Made by a program: the position numbers and the translations under genes. A stretch of 64,000 nt of DNA from NCBI RefSeq assembly GCF_030678915.1, contig NZ_JAUUTZ010000012.1:87053-151052 (forward strand), given 5' to 3'. Shown here piece by piece: positions 35,492 through 43,924 of the stretch; position 1 is the stretch's first letter, and every line of letters starts with the position of its first letter. Below the pieces are notes generated by a model. The model did not search any database and had not been told where the DNA came from. It worked only from the letters and a program-made list of their open reading frames with translations. Origin of the DNA: Paracoccus wurundjeri (lineage in GTDB: Bacteria > Pseudomonadota > Alphaproteobacteria > Rhodobacterales > Rhodobacteraceae).

Positions 35492-36543
35492 GTTCCGGCG
35501 CTTTCCTTATCGGCATTCAGCCCGTCCGGCAGATCCTCGCGCCCGCCAAGCAGGAACCATGCCAGCCAGAGGGCGCCGATGCCCCAGCCGACGATCAGTC
35601 GCCATATCGTGTCCTGCACCAATTGCCTCAGGAAACCCTCGATCATCGCGGCGGCGATCAGCATCAGCCCCGCCAGGATGATCAGCGTCACGGCATCCCG
35701 CCCGGCGCGGTAAAGGGCTTCGCTGCGGCTGCAACTGCCGGGTTCCAGAACCGCAAGGCCAAGACGCGCGCCGCCGCCGCAGGCGATGGCGATGGCGGAA
35801 ATCTCGGTGACGCCGTGGATCGACAGCCATCCGAAAGCCTCGAATCCCAGCCCGGCATCGGCGAACATGGTGACGAAAGCGCCAAGCACCAGCCCGTTAT
35901 AGAAGGTCAGCACAAAGCTTGGCAGAGCGGCGAATACGCCCAATGCGAAGATCAGGATCGCGATCTGGGTGTTATGCGAGAACAGGAATGTCGAAAAGAC
36001 GGCCAGATTTTCGTGATTCTGATCACTGTCATCGAACAATGTGCTGCGCAGATAATCGACCGATGCTTCCGGCGTGCGTCCGTCGGCCAGGCCGCCGGGA
36101 ACGAAGGTGAAGAACCAGCTAGGATCCTGCCGGTAAAGGATATGCGCGACCACCGCGCCGAATATCATCATGAAGAAGCCCAGAAGGATCGGGAACCATG
36201 ATCTGCGTACGGCCTGCGGTATCCGTCGGGACAGGAATCGCGATGTCACGCCGCGAATGCTTTCCTGCGGCGCATAGACGACCAGATAGGCACGGGCGCA
36301 AAGCGCCGCCAGATAGGTTTCAAGCGCCTTGTCCATCGAAATGGCCCGCGCAAGACTAAGCGAACTCATTGCTTGCCGGTAAAGGCTGGCAAGCGCCATC
36401 GTGTTTCCATATCCCAGGCTCTGCACGCCGGATTTTTCGGCCCGGCTGACCAACTCGTCGAGTTTCTTCCAGTTTTCCTCGCGCTCTGCCCTGAAGCGGG
36501 ATGAGCGGATCAGATCGGCCGGGATGTCATGCTCGGGCGTCAT
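35488..36543 (-). CDS. SpoIIM-like (DUF95) integral membrane protein
   Basis: 351 aa from the ATG at 36543, whose ATGA overlaps the DUF58 stop. The N-terminal cytosolic part (1-100) is helical. It is followed by about five to six membrane segments with the DUF95 core LFSHNTQIAILIFALGVFAA and LPSFVLTFYNGLVLGAFV, then an HGVTEISAI motif. The family is named for Bacillus sporulation protein SpoIIM but is widespread in non-sporulating bacteria. There it commonly sits beside RDD, DUF58 and MoxR genes, as it does here. It probably acts in a membrane complex with them. No catalytic motif is seen. Confidence 0.87.
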   Translation of the reverse strand: MTPEHDIPADLIRSSRFRAEREENWKKLDELVSRAEKSGVQSLGYGNTMALASLYRQAMSSLSLARAISMDKALETYLAALCARAYLVVYAPQESIRGVTSRFLSRRIPQAVRRSWFPILLGFFMMIFGAVVAHILYRQDPSWFFTFVPGGLADGRTPEASVDYLRSTLFDDSDQNHENLAVFSTFLFSHNTQIAILIFALGVFAALPSFVLTFYNGLVLGAFVTMFADAGLGFEAFGWLSIHGVTEISAIAIACGGGARLGLAVLEPGSCSRSEALYRAGRDAVTLIILAGLMLIAAAMIEGFLRQLVQDTIWRLIVGWGIGALWLAWFLLGGREDLPDGLNADKESAGT

Positions 36544-37856
36544 ATCAACTCCTGTGCCTTGATATCGACATAACGCGAGATCAGCCCGGCTGTCAGATCC
36601 TCGGGCGCGGTATCGAGACACAGCACCCCCAGACGGTTAAGCCGGTCAAACACGCTTTGCCGTTCCTGCCGGAACTGGCGGGCGGCCACGGCAAGCGCGA
36701 TATCATCCATGCCGGTACTTTCCGGCTGGGCCAGATTTTCGATATCCGGCTCGCGGAAGGCGACGTACAGCACCAGATGCTGCCGCGAAATCACGGCCAG
36801 ATTCTCGACCATCAGTTGCACCGTTTCGCTATCGGCGAATTCCGAGAATACGACCACCAGTGAGCGGCGCGACAATACGCCATTCAGATGTGAAAGCCCC
36901 AGCGTGTGGTTGGTTTCGGCTTCTTCGGGGAACAGATCTGCCCCTTCCGACTGGATCAGGTTGAACGCGTTGCGTCCGGGCCGGGGCGGCAGAAAGCGGC
37001 CGGGGCGGCTGCCGAAATTGTAGAAACCCACATTGTCGCCGCCCAGCCCCCCGGCCCATGCCAGCGCAAGCGCCGCGTTGAAGGCGCGGTCGAAACGGGA
37101 AACCCCACTGATCTGCTCGCCCATCAGATGTCCGCTGTCCAGGCACAGCACGATCTGATGATTGCGCTCGGCCCTTGTTTCGCGCGCGATCAGTTCCCGT
37201 CTCCGGGCAGAACGCTTCCAGTCGATCATGCGGGGATCCATGTCGCTTTGGAACTCGCGCAGCTGATGGAACTCAGAGCCCTGCCCACGGATCTGCATGG
37301 ATTTCAGCCCGTCGGTCAAAGGCAGCAACCGGGTCTGAATCTCGCCGTTCAGAACGGGCTGGATATCGGGTTGAACGCGGATATCCAGATCCAGCGGCCG
37401 GCTTGGCATGATTTCGAATAATTGCAGGCGCGACGGAAAACGCAGCCATAACCGTTCGATCCGGGAATTGCCGCGTGCCCGCAATCCGAGCGGCAGGGAT
37501 ATCTTCACCCTGTCCGCTTTGGCATCGGGCCGGATCGTCAGCGTTTCGAGTTCAGGGGCGATATGATCGTCATGACTGATCCGAAGCTGCATATTGGCCG
37601 GAAGTTGTCCCTTCGTGGCCGCAATCTCGACTTCCAGCGCGACCGCCGTTCCGACAAAACCCCGATGCGGCAAATCGGCACTGATCGCGAAGCTGCGGGG
37701 CGATGGCGAGATCAGCAGATCCAGCGCGCCGCCAAGCGCCAGAAGCGTCCATAGCGCAAAGGCATATACCCCGCTTTCAGGGCTGAAAAGCCCCAGCGAC
37801 AGGCTTGCCGCCGATGCGACAACGCCAAGGATGACAAGAAGCCGCGACGGTCTCAT
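36540..37856 (-). CDS. DUF58-domain protein with vWA-like fold
   Basis: 438 aa. Two N-terminal membrane helices (about 5-22 and 30-48) are followed by a beta-rich domain. The DUF58 core is EFHQLREFQSDMDPRMIDWK (about 198-217), then SARRRELIARETRAERNHQIVLCLDSGHLMG, in which the D-S-G resembles a vWA metal site. DUF58 proteins are membrane-anchored partners of MoxR ATPases, thought to help chaperone or insert metal into targets. Both ends overlap neighbours: the start by one base with the moxR stop, the stop by four bases with the SpoIIM-like gene. Confidence 0.9.
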   Translation of the reverse strand: MRPSRLLVILGVVASAASLSLGLFSPESGVYAFALWTLLALGGALDLLISPSPRSFAISADLPHRGFVGTAVALEVEIAATKGQLPANMQLRISHDDHIAPELETLTIRPDAKADRVKISLPLGLRARGNSRIERLWLRFPSRLQLFEIMPSRPLDLDIRVQPDIQPVLNGEIQTRLLPLTDGLKSMQIRGQGSEFHQLREFQSDMDPRMIDWKRSARRRELIARETRAERNHQIVLCLDSGHLMGEQISGVSRFDRAFNAALALAWAGGLGGDNVGFYNFGSRPGRFLPPRPGRNAFNLIQSEGADLFPEEAETNHTLGLSHLNGVLSRRSLVVVFSEFADSETVQLMVENLAVISRQHLVLYVAFREPDIENLAQPESTGMDDIALAVAARQFRQERQSVFDRLNRLGVLCLDTAPEDLTAGLISRYVDIKAQELI

Positions 37857-38812
37857 CAGCGTGGCGCATCGACACGCTGGATGATTGCCTCAAGCACATC
37901 GTCGGGGCGGCGGCCCTCGATCTCGGCCGAGGGGCCAAGCACAAGACGATGCCGCAGTGCTGGAACGAACAGCATCTGCACATCATCCGGCAGCGCGTAA
38001 TCCCGACCCTCGAGCGCCGCCCTTGCCCGGACCGCCCGCGCCAGCGAATCCGCCGCGCGGGTCGAGGCGCCGTGCTGGATGTCACCGTTATTTCGGGTCG
38101 CCCGCAGCAGATCGACGATATAGGTGATGATCGTACCGTCCAGACGGATGGAATCCACCAGTTCGTGTCCGGCGCGCAGGGTGGCGCGATCAAGCACCTT
38201 GCGCAATTCCCGCCGCCCGCTATCGGCGTCAAGCGGCAGCCCGGCATTCCGGGTCAGGATATCGATCTCGGCCTGCCGGTCGGGGAAATCCACAAGTATC
38301 TTGAACAGGAAACGGTCAAGCTGCGCCTCGGGCAGCGGATAGGTTCCGTGCTGTTCGATGGGGTTCTGGGTGGCAAGCACGAAGAAATCGCCGCCCAGCG
38401 GATAGCTGGTACCGTCGATGGTCACTTCACGTTCGTTCATGGCCTGCAGCAGCGATGCCTGAGTCTTGGGCGGGGCGCGGTTGATTTCATCGGCAAGAAG
38501 GATATCGGTGAAAACCGGTCCCTTGGTCAGATGGAATGCATTGGTCTGGAAATTGAACAGGTTGACGCCCAGAACATCGCTGGGCATCAGGTCGGGCGTG
38601 AACTGAACGCGCCCGAATTCGAGATCGACCACCTGCGCGAGGCATCGTGCCAGCAAGGTCTTTGCAGTGCCCGGAGGCCCCTCCAGCAGGCAATGCCCGC
38701 GCGCGAAAAGCGAGATCAGAAGCATGTCGATCAATTCGTCCTGCCCTTGGACGACCGAACCGATTTCGCCGCGTATATCGGCGGCAAGCGATTGAAATTC
38801 AGACAAATCCAT
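37856..38812 (-). CDS. MoxR-family AAA+ ATPase
   Basis: 318 aa. Walker A is EGPPGTAKT (44-52), Walker B and linker are ILLADEINRAPPKTQASLLQ (about 104-123), sensor 1 is LATQNPIEQHG (about 147-157) and the arginine-finger region is LPEAQLDRFLFK. A C-terminal lid follows. MoxR ATPases act as cytosolic chaperones with vWA/DUF58 partners. It overlaps the DUF4350 gene by 14 bp and the DUF58 gene by one base, so the group is translationally coupled. Confidence 0.94.
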   Translation of the reverse strand: MDLSEFQSLAADIRGEIGSVVQGQDELIDMLLISLFARGHCLLEGPPGTAKTLLARCLAQVVDLEFGRVQFTPDLMPSDVLGVNLFNFQTNAFHLTKGPVFTDILLADEINRAPPKTQASLLQAMNEREVTIDGTSYPLGGDFFVLATQNPIEQHGTYPLPEAQLDRFLFKILVDFPDRQAEIDILTRNAGLPLDADSGRRELRKVLDRATLRAGHELVDSIRLDGTIITYIVDLLRATRNNGDIQHGASTRAADSLARAVRARAALEGRDYALPDDVQMLFVPALRHRLVLGPSAEIEGRRPDDVLEAIIQRVDAPR

Positions 38813-40142
38813 AAATATTCATGACCTTGTTGCGAAGTGACTGATATTGCGCAAGCTGCGCCGAAAGCTGATGCGGGGGCATTGCCGGTCCACCCTCTAT
38901 CAGGCCCTGCGAGACTGCGCCGAATTCCTGTGCAAGTTCCGGATCACGCCGGGCAAGCATGGCCAGCGCGCGTTCCGTTCCCCGCAATCCCTCATCCCGG
39001 CCCAACAGATTTCGGGCAAGATCCGCCATCTGTGCCCGGACAAGATCCGAAACCAGCTGCCCGTCATGCCCTGACAGGCGCAGCAGCCGTGCCTTGGCCC
39101 CCAGAGAAACCCGTTTCGTGCGTTCGCGCATGACGCTTTGCGCGCCCATCCCGAACTGGTTGATCGGACCGAAGCGAAGCGAGCCGCGCCAGAACGCAAG
39201 CGCCGAGACGATCAGCAGCGATGCCCATAGCAGTGAGAACGGATATTCGAAGAACCGCGAGAATTCCTCGCTGTCACGGCTGTAATCCTGCCGTTCGTCC
39301 TCCCATTCCTGTTTGGTCGTGGTCACGGACAGAAAATCGACATAGATCGCGCCGGGGCGGGCCTCTTCTTGCAGACGCCCAAGGAAGCTGGCGGTGAATG
39401 TGGCGTTATCCGCAACCGCAAGGCCATGATTATTCAGCAGATCCGGGTCGGACAGGAACCATACCGGCAATTGATCGGATTCCCACTGGCAGCGCAAAAC
39501 CAATGCGCCGGAATCCAGCCCGATGACTTCGCGGCAGTCATCGGTCAGCGTTGTCCGGTCAAAAAGCTGCGCATGGAATAATTCCACCCGCTCGCCAGAG
39601 CGTTGCGCCGAGCCGATGAATTCAGGCCCTTCCCTGACGATGGCGGTATCGCCCAGGCCCAGCTGCAGCTTCAACCGGTCCAGATCGTCGGGCGCAATCA
39701 GCGATTGTTCATGCGCGACGCCCAACTCCACCATGGCACCACGCCATTTCGGCAGTGCCACAAGGGCTGGGATCCGGTTGATCTTCTGATTGAACTCCCA
39801 CTCGTCCATCTGGCGCAAGGTCGGCGCGGCGATACGCTCTTCCCGGTTATCGGGCGCGTTTTCGTAACTGTACAGATCCACATCGTAAAGCGGCACGACC
39901 GTTAGTCCGAAATCCTCGGCGGGCAGAATAAGTCGCGGATTGGCCGTTCGCGCATCCAGACCCTGAGATCGAAGCCACGGCGCCAGCCCGGCCAGCCCGA
40001 TTGGCGATTTGTCCAGCGCCCGGTCGCGTGCGTTATTCGCGCCGATGCTTAGCAGCCAAAGCCCCAATCCGGCAAGAATCACCACGGTCAGCAGTATGAA
40101 CAGCCCGGATTTGCCGCTTTTCCTGCCCTGTGCCTCAGCCAT
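38799..40142 (-). CDS. DUF4350-domain membrane protein
   Basis: 447 aa from the ATG at 40142. Membrane helices are at about 11-30 and 300-318. The periplasmic part between them has a GATase/ThuA-like DUF4350 pattern with LGDTAIVREGPEFIGSAQ, then a switch to a cytosolic helical tail of about 130 residues. The start lies eight bases inside the DUF4129 gene and the stop lies inside moxR. Genes of this family recur next to MoxR-DUF58-SpoIIM clusters in many phyla. The biochemical role is unknown. Confidence 0.75.
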   Translation of the reverse strand: MAEAQGRKSGKSGLFILLTVVILAGLGLWLLSIGANNARDRALDKSPIGLAGLAPWLRSQGLDARTANPRLILPAEDFGLTVVPLYDVDLYSYENAPDNREERIAAPTLRQMDEWEFNQKINRIPALVALPKWRGAMVELGVAHEQSLIAPDDLDRLKLQLGLGDTAIVREGPEFIGSAQRSGERVELFHAQLFDRTTLTDDCREVIGLDSGALVLRCQWESDQLPVWFLSDPDLLNNHGLAVADNATFTASFLGRLQEEARPGAIYVDFLSVTTTKQEWEDERQDYSRDSEEFSRFFEYPFSLLWASLLIVSALAFWRGSLRFGPINQFGMGAQSVMRERTKRVSLGAKARLLRLSGHDGQLVSDLVRAQMADLARNLLGRDEGLRGTERALAMLARRDPELAQEFGAVSQGLIEGGPAMPPHQLSAQLAQYQSLRNKVMNIYGFV

Positions 40143-40926
40143 GCGCCGCGCCCTTGTGACCTTCGGCGAGGATCGACCGGCCAGCATCGAGCATGGCCGA
40201 AAATTCGGCCTCTCCGACCTGGCGGCCGCCATAATGCGCGAGTTCCGCCGTTTTCAGAATCTCGGACAGGCGATTGCCGTGGATATATTCACGCGGCAAG
40301 CGGGCGAATGCGCGCCGTTCCGTATCGGAACGCGCAAAGCGGATCTGCGTCGCAGCCCCCGCAGCCAGCAGACAATGCCGCAACAGCAGGACAAGCGCGG
40401 TTCCGCGATCGGACATCTGCGCAAGCCGGGACAGCAGATCCGCCGGGCTCGCCGCGGTTTCCTGCGCGGACATCTTCCAGCCGTCGGGTGCGTCCTGGGG
40501 TTTGGTGGCGGCATCCGTGGGCGCACGGGCAAGCAACGCGCCGCCGCCCGCGAATTTCATCCAGGCCGCCAGCCCCGCCAAAAGCAACAACACGGCGACC
40601 GCGACACCCGCGCCATTCATGTCGAATAACGGTTCGCGGGAAAGATCGGGGGGGCCGTCAGGTTCTTCGGATGGCAGCCGTCGGCCGGTGACCAGTTGCC
40701 CCTCGATGCGCGTCGCATAGGTCGTATCGGGAGTCAGTCGCTGTTTCGCCACGATTTCCGCATAGGCATCAGTGCTTTCCCCTTGCGGTGCGGGAATGCT
40801 TTCGATGATGCGGTAACCGTCCTTTTCCCCGGATTTCTGCGCCACGGCAGGCGCGGCGCAAAAGGCGATCAGGGCCGGAACGAAGGCGACAAATCCCCGC
40901 CGAAGACAGGGCGGGAACAGGGCCAT
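40135..40926 (-). CDS. DUF4129-domain protein with signal peptide
   Basis: 263 aa. A signal-like hydrophobic segment (about 12-29, ending AAPAVAQ) is followed by a periplasmic stretch, one membrane helix (about 104-125) and a cytosolic C-terminal domain. That domain has the DUF4129 pattern LLLRHCLLAAG...FARLPREYI...LAHYGGRQV. The family is named from similar MoxR-DUF58 operons, where it may be a structural membrane subunit. It starts one base inside the DUF805 gene and overlaps the DUF4350 gene by eight. Confidence 0.75.
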   Translation of the reverse strand: MALFPPCLRRGFVAFVPALIAFCAAPAVAQKSGEKDGYRIIESIPAPQGESTDAYAEIVAKQRLTPDTTYATRIEGQLVTGRRLPSEEPDGPPDLSREPLFDMNGAGVAVAVLLLLAGLAAWMKFAGGGALLARAPTDAATKPQDAPDGWKMSAQETAASPADLLSRLAQMSDRGTALVLLLRHCLLAAGAATQIRFARSDTERRAFARLPREYIHGNRLSEILKTAELAHYGGRQVGEAEFSAMLDAGRSILAEGHKGAAHG

Positions 40927-41396
40927 CAGGCAAAAACTTCGGCGCTCGATTCCGGATTGAGGGGATCGGGGCCGTATTTGTTGGGACCGTCAGTGCCCCT
41001 GAGCACGGTAATCACGAATGATACCACCGTGATGATGAGTCCCGGAATCTCGGTTCCGATGACGCTGAAGATGCCGGGCACCACAAAGACGGCCAAAACC
41101 CACCAGCCGGACAGGTTCCGGTCATGGAATCTGCGAACCATGACCGAAATCGACGGCAATGTAAGGGCGAGAACCACGAGGCCGACAATCACGAACAGGA
41201 TTATCGTGACCCCTCCAAATCCGCTACCTTGCGAGGAAAAAAGAAGGCCGGACGCCAACATGATGAGTGCGATACCGCCAAGCAGAACCAGATAATAGAA
41301 AAGCTGGAACCACCAATATTCCGAGCGCGGCGCCCGGCCGGAAAACGTGACGTATTTTTCACGCAGACACGTGCGAACTGCCTCTTTAAAACCCAT
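40926..41396 (-). CDS. DUF805 membrane protein
   Basis: 156 aa with four membrane segments. The hallmarks of DUF805 are all present: FSGRAPRSEYWWFQL near residue 18, RRFHDRNLSGWW near 87, and the C-terminal GTDGPNKYGPDP. It is the first gene of the seven-gene minus-strand operon that runs to the RDD gene. The 211 bp upstream separate it from the divergent speD and must contain the operon promoter. The function of DUF805 is not established. Confidence 0.9.
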   Translation of the reverse strand: MGFKEAVRTCLREKYVTFSGRAPRSEYWWFQLFYYLVLLGGIALIMLASGLLFSSQGSGFGGVTIILFVIVGLVVLALTLPSISVMVRRFHDRNLSGWWVLAVFVVPGIFSVIGTEIPGLIITVVSFVITVLRGTDGPNKYGPDPLNPESSAEVFA

Positions 41397-41607
41397 ATCA
41401 ATTCCCCAGAGTTATCGGGCTTATGCCGATCAACCAGATGTGAACGGCTTAAATCTGCATTGAAACGATCGGCTGCGCAAGATGCCGGGCATTCCTTAAT
41501 ACATAAAATCCTACCTATTAACTGGGATTTGGCCCGGTCAACCATATTCACATGGCTCATGCGAAGTCGCATGGCGCTTTCCGGCGCAGGGCATTAAAAT
41601 TGCCCGC

Positions 41608-41988
41608 ATGATCGAACCCTTACGACATATCACGGGAACACATCTTCTGATCGACCATTTCGGCGGTCGGTTTCTGGACGATCCCGCCCGTCTTGAAGCC
41701 ATCCTGCGCGCCGCTGCCGCAGTTGCCGGGGCGACCGTTTTGTCGGGCTCGTTTCACCATTTCGGCGGCGGCAACGGCGTGACCGGCGTGCTGCTTCTGG
41801 CCGAGTCGCATATCTCGATCCACACCTGGCCCGAGCGGGGCTTTGCGGCCATCGACATCTTCATGTGCGGAAAGGCGGATCCCGACAAGGCGGCGGGGAT
41901 GCTGAAGCAATCGCTTGCGCCCCGGCATGTGGAATTGCGGCGGGTGATGCGCGGTCATTCGAACCATTTCTCCCAGCCATCCATATAG
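41608..41988 (+). CDS. speD: S-adenosylmethionine decarboxylase proenzyme (prokaryotic type)
   Basis: 126 aa. It makes the aminopropyl donor for spermidine synthesis. The self-cleavage site is in LAESHISIHTWPE (about 67-79): the serine after E-S-H-I becomes the pyruvoyl cofactor, as in the short class 1b enzymes. The conserved G-G-N-G-V-T-G and the Cys in DIFMCGKADP are also present. Its 3' end overlaps the convergent spermidine-synthase-like gene by 34 bp. No strong ribosome site is visible, but the start matches family length. Confidence 0.93.
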   Translation: MIEPLRHITGTHLLIDHFGGRFLDDPARLEAILRAAAAVAGATVLSGSFHHFGGGNGVTGVLLLAESHISIHTWPERGFAAIDIFMCGKADPDKAAGMLKQSLAPRHVELRRVMRGHSNHFSQPSI

Positions 41989-43496
41989 TAATCTGCCAGA
42001 ACATGGGTCTGTATATGGTTCGCCTCGACCTCGAGACGGGCCATGTCGGGCGGGAATCGGGTGGCGGCGCTCCATTGTCCGGAATCCAGATATTGCAGCC
42101 CATCGGGCAAGTCAGGCATACGATCCCGCAAGCGCATGGGTGACGCCATCACGAAACCCCATTCTCCGAAACTGGGCACATAGGCGTGGTAGGGCAGAAC
42201 GGAAAGCGGCGCAGACAGATCGAACGGGTTGCGGGTCTTGTCCCATGTGGTGACGATCGACCAGAAGGCTTCGCGGGCAAACAGCGGCGCGCCGGATTGA
42301 GTGACGATGACCGATTGTGCCGTCGTTCTTTCCATCAGCAGCGCATAGAACTCTGCCGAATAGAGTTTGGACAGCGTCAGGTTCTTGGGATCGGGCAGGT
42401 CCAGAATGATGACATCATAGGCCCCACCGTCATCTTCGACGAATTGCCACGCATCTTCGTTGACGATCTTCAACCGGTCGTCGGACAGCGAATGATCGTT
42501 CAGCGGCGCAAGCTCGGGATGGTCGCGGAACAGCTCTGTCACGCGGGAATCCAGATCGACCAGCGTGACATTCTTCACCTCGCCATGGCGAAGAACCTCG
42601 CGCGCGGCCATGCCGTCGCCGCCGCCCAATATCAGGATATTCTCGTGGCGCGGGGCCATTCCGATGGCCGGATGCACCAGCATCTCGTGATATCGATATT
42701 CATCAAGCGAGTCGAATTGTAGCGAATAATCCAGATAAAGCCGTGTCCGGTCGCGGAATTGCGTCAGAGTGATATTCTGATAGGGCGTCGCTTCGCTGAA
42801 GATGACGTCATCCTCGAACAATTGCGCCTCGGTAACCGACAGAAGTTTCTCGGACTGGATCAATGCCGTACAGGTCAGGACCAGTGCAATCAGCCACGCC
42901 ATGCGCTGCCGCCCGCTGCTTTCATCGCGAAACAGCCAAAGCGAGACTCCGGCGACCAGCAGATTCAACGCGCCGAAGACGAGGCTGGCGGACATCAGGC
43001 CCAGATGGGGAACGATCAGCAGGGGAAAGGCCAGCGAAGCGATCAGGGCACCGGCATAATCCACGCTCAGCACGTTCTCGAACCGGAACCGCGCCGCGCC
43101 CACACGTTCGAGAACCCGTGCAATCAGCGGGATTTCCATGCCCGACAAAACACCCACCGCCGCAAGAAGGCCGAACAACACCGGGCCAACTGCCGAAAGA
43201 TAGGCATAGGCATAGAACAGCGCCGGAGCCATGAAGCCGCCGACCACGGCGATGAGGATCTGCACCCAGATAAAGCCGGAAACCGGTTGTCCGACAAAGC
43301 GCGACAGCCATGCGCCGACGCCCATGGACGACAGGAACACGCCGATGACAAGCGAGAACTGGCGGACGGAATCGCCCAGAAGATAGCTGGATGCCGTTGC
43401 GGCGATCAATTCATAGACCAGCCCCGCGACGGCGATCAGGAATGTCGCGATCAGCAGCCAGACATCTCGATGCGCTGGCCGCGAACCCGCCGTCAT
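41955..43496 (-). CDS. speE: Membrane-anchored polyamine aminopropyltransferase (spermidine synthase-like)
   Basis: 513 aa. The first half (about 1-215) has seven hydrophobic segments. The second half is the aminopropyltransferase domain: YHEMLVHPAIGM, ILGGGDGMAAREVLRH (decarboxylated-AdoMet loop), VTLVDLDSRV (acidic ribose contact) and DVIILDLPDPKNLTLSKLYS with the catalytic Asp. This two-part form is distinct from soluble SpeE. The start at 43496 overlaps the DUF350 stop (ATGA); a longer frame to 43652 would lie inside that gene. Spermidine is the usual product, but the membrane anchor and DUF350/DUF4178 neighbours point to a specialised envelope role. Confidence 0.9.
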   Translation of the reverse strand: MTAGSRPAHRDVWLLIATFLIAVAGLVYELIAATASSYLLGDSVRQFSLVIGVFLSSMGVGAWLSRFVGQPVSGFIWVQILIAVVGGFMAPALFYAYAYLSAVGPVLFGLLAAVGVLSGMEIPLIARVLERVGAARFRFENVLSVDYAGALIASLAFPLLIVPHLGLMSASLVFGALNLLVAGVSLWLFRDESSGRQRMAWLIALVLTCTALIQSEKLLSVTEAQLFEDDVIFSEATPYQNITLTQFRDRTRLYLDYSLQFDSLDEYRYHEMLVHPAIGMAPRHENILILGGGDGMAAREVLRHGEVKNVTLVDLDSRVTELFRDHPELAPLNDHSLSDDRLKIVNEDAWQFVEDDGGAYDVIILDLPDPKNLTLSKLYSAEFYALLMERTTAQSVIVTQSGAPLFAREAFWSIVTTWDKTRNPFDLSAPLSVLPYHAYVPSFGEWGFVMASPMRLRDRMPDLPDGLQYLDSGQWSAATRFPPDMARLEVEANHIQTHVLADYYMDGWEKWFE

Positions 43497-43717
43497 GAAA
43501 CGATGACGGCTGCGATGATAAGGGCGATCGACAGGAAGATGCACCCGAACAGAATCGCCAGCGCGATATTCTGATCCTCTTCGATCTCCTTGATGATCGA
43601 GAAAGGCGTTGCCCGGTCGATCAGCTTCCAGACTCCCCACATCAGGGCGCATCCAAGGAATGTGAATGCGATCGTGCTGATCACATCCAGAACGAAACTT
43701 GCCATAAAGTGGTCCAT
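43493..43717 (-). CDS. DUF350 small membrane protein
   Basis: 74 aa from the ATG at 43717, chosen because AAGGGGA lies seven bases upstream; an alternative in-frame start is six codons earlier. Two membrane helices (about 7-27 and 51-72) flank a short polar loop with IKEIEEDQNIALAI, the DUF350 signature. The family (YjfL-like) recurs with DUF4178 and polyamine-type genes, as in the E. coli yjfIJKLMC group. The stop overlaps the spermidine-synthase-like gene by four bases and the 57-residue gene ends 21 bp upstream. Confidence 0.85.
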   Translation of the reverse strand: MDHFMASFVLDVISTIAFTFLGCALMWGVWKLIDRATPFSIIKEIEEDQNIALAILFGCIFLSIALIIAAVIVS

Positions 43718-43738
43718 ATCAGCTTCCCCTTGCAAAGA

Positions 43739-43912
43739 TCATTTCACATTGCCTCCGGCATAATACCCGCCGGAACCTCCAACCCGGACCGATCCGGCGC
43801 CGGCCGAGGGCATGTCGGTGCTTTCTCCGCCGATACCAAGGCGTCCCACATACCACGATCCGCCAAAGGCGGACAGGCACAAGACGATGAAAAATATGCG
43901 GAAAACGCTCAT
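43739..43912 (-). CDS. 57-residue membrane or secreted protein of unknown function
   Basis: A short gene between the DUF4178 and DUF350 genes, 12 bp after the former and 21 bp before the latter. The product begins MSVFRIFFIVLCLSAFGGSW, a hydrophobic segment that could be a membrane anchor or signal peptide. It continues with a Gly/Ser-rich tail (GIGGES, AGAGSVRVGGSGGYYAGG) of about 35 residues. No domain is recognised. Its support is position in a packed operon, a clean hydrophobic N-terminus and tight spacing; it is shorter than common gene-finding cut-offs. Confidence 0.65.
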   Translation of the reverse strand: MSVFRIFFIVLCLSAFGGSWYVGRLGIGGESTDMPSAGAGSVRVGGSGGYYAGGNVK

Positions 43913-43924
43913 CTATCTGGCCCC

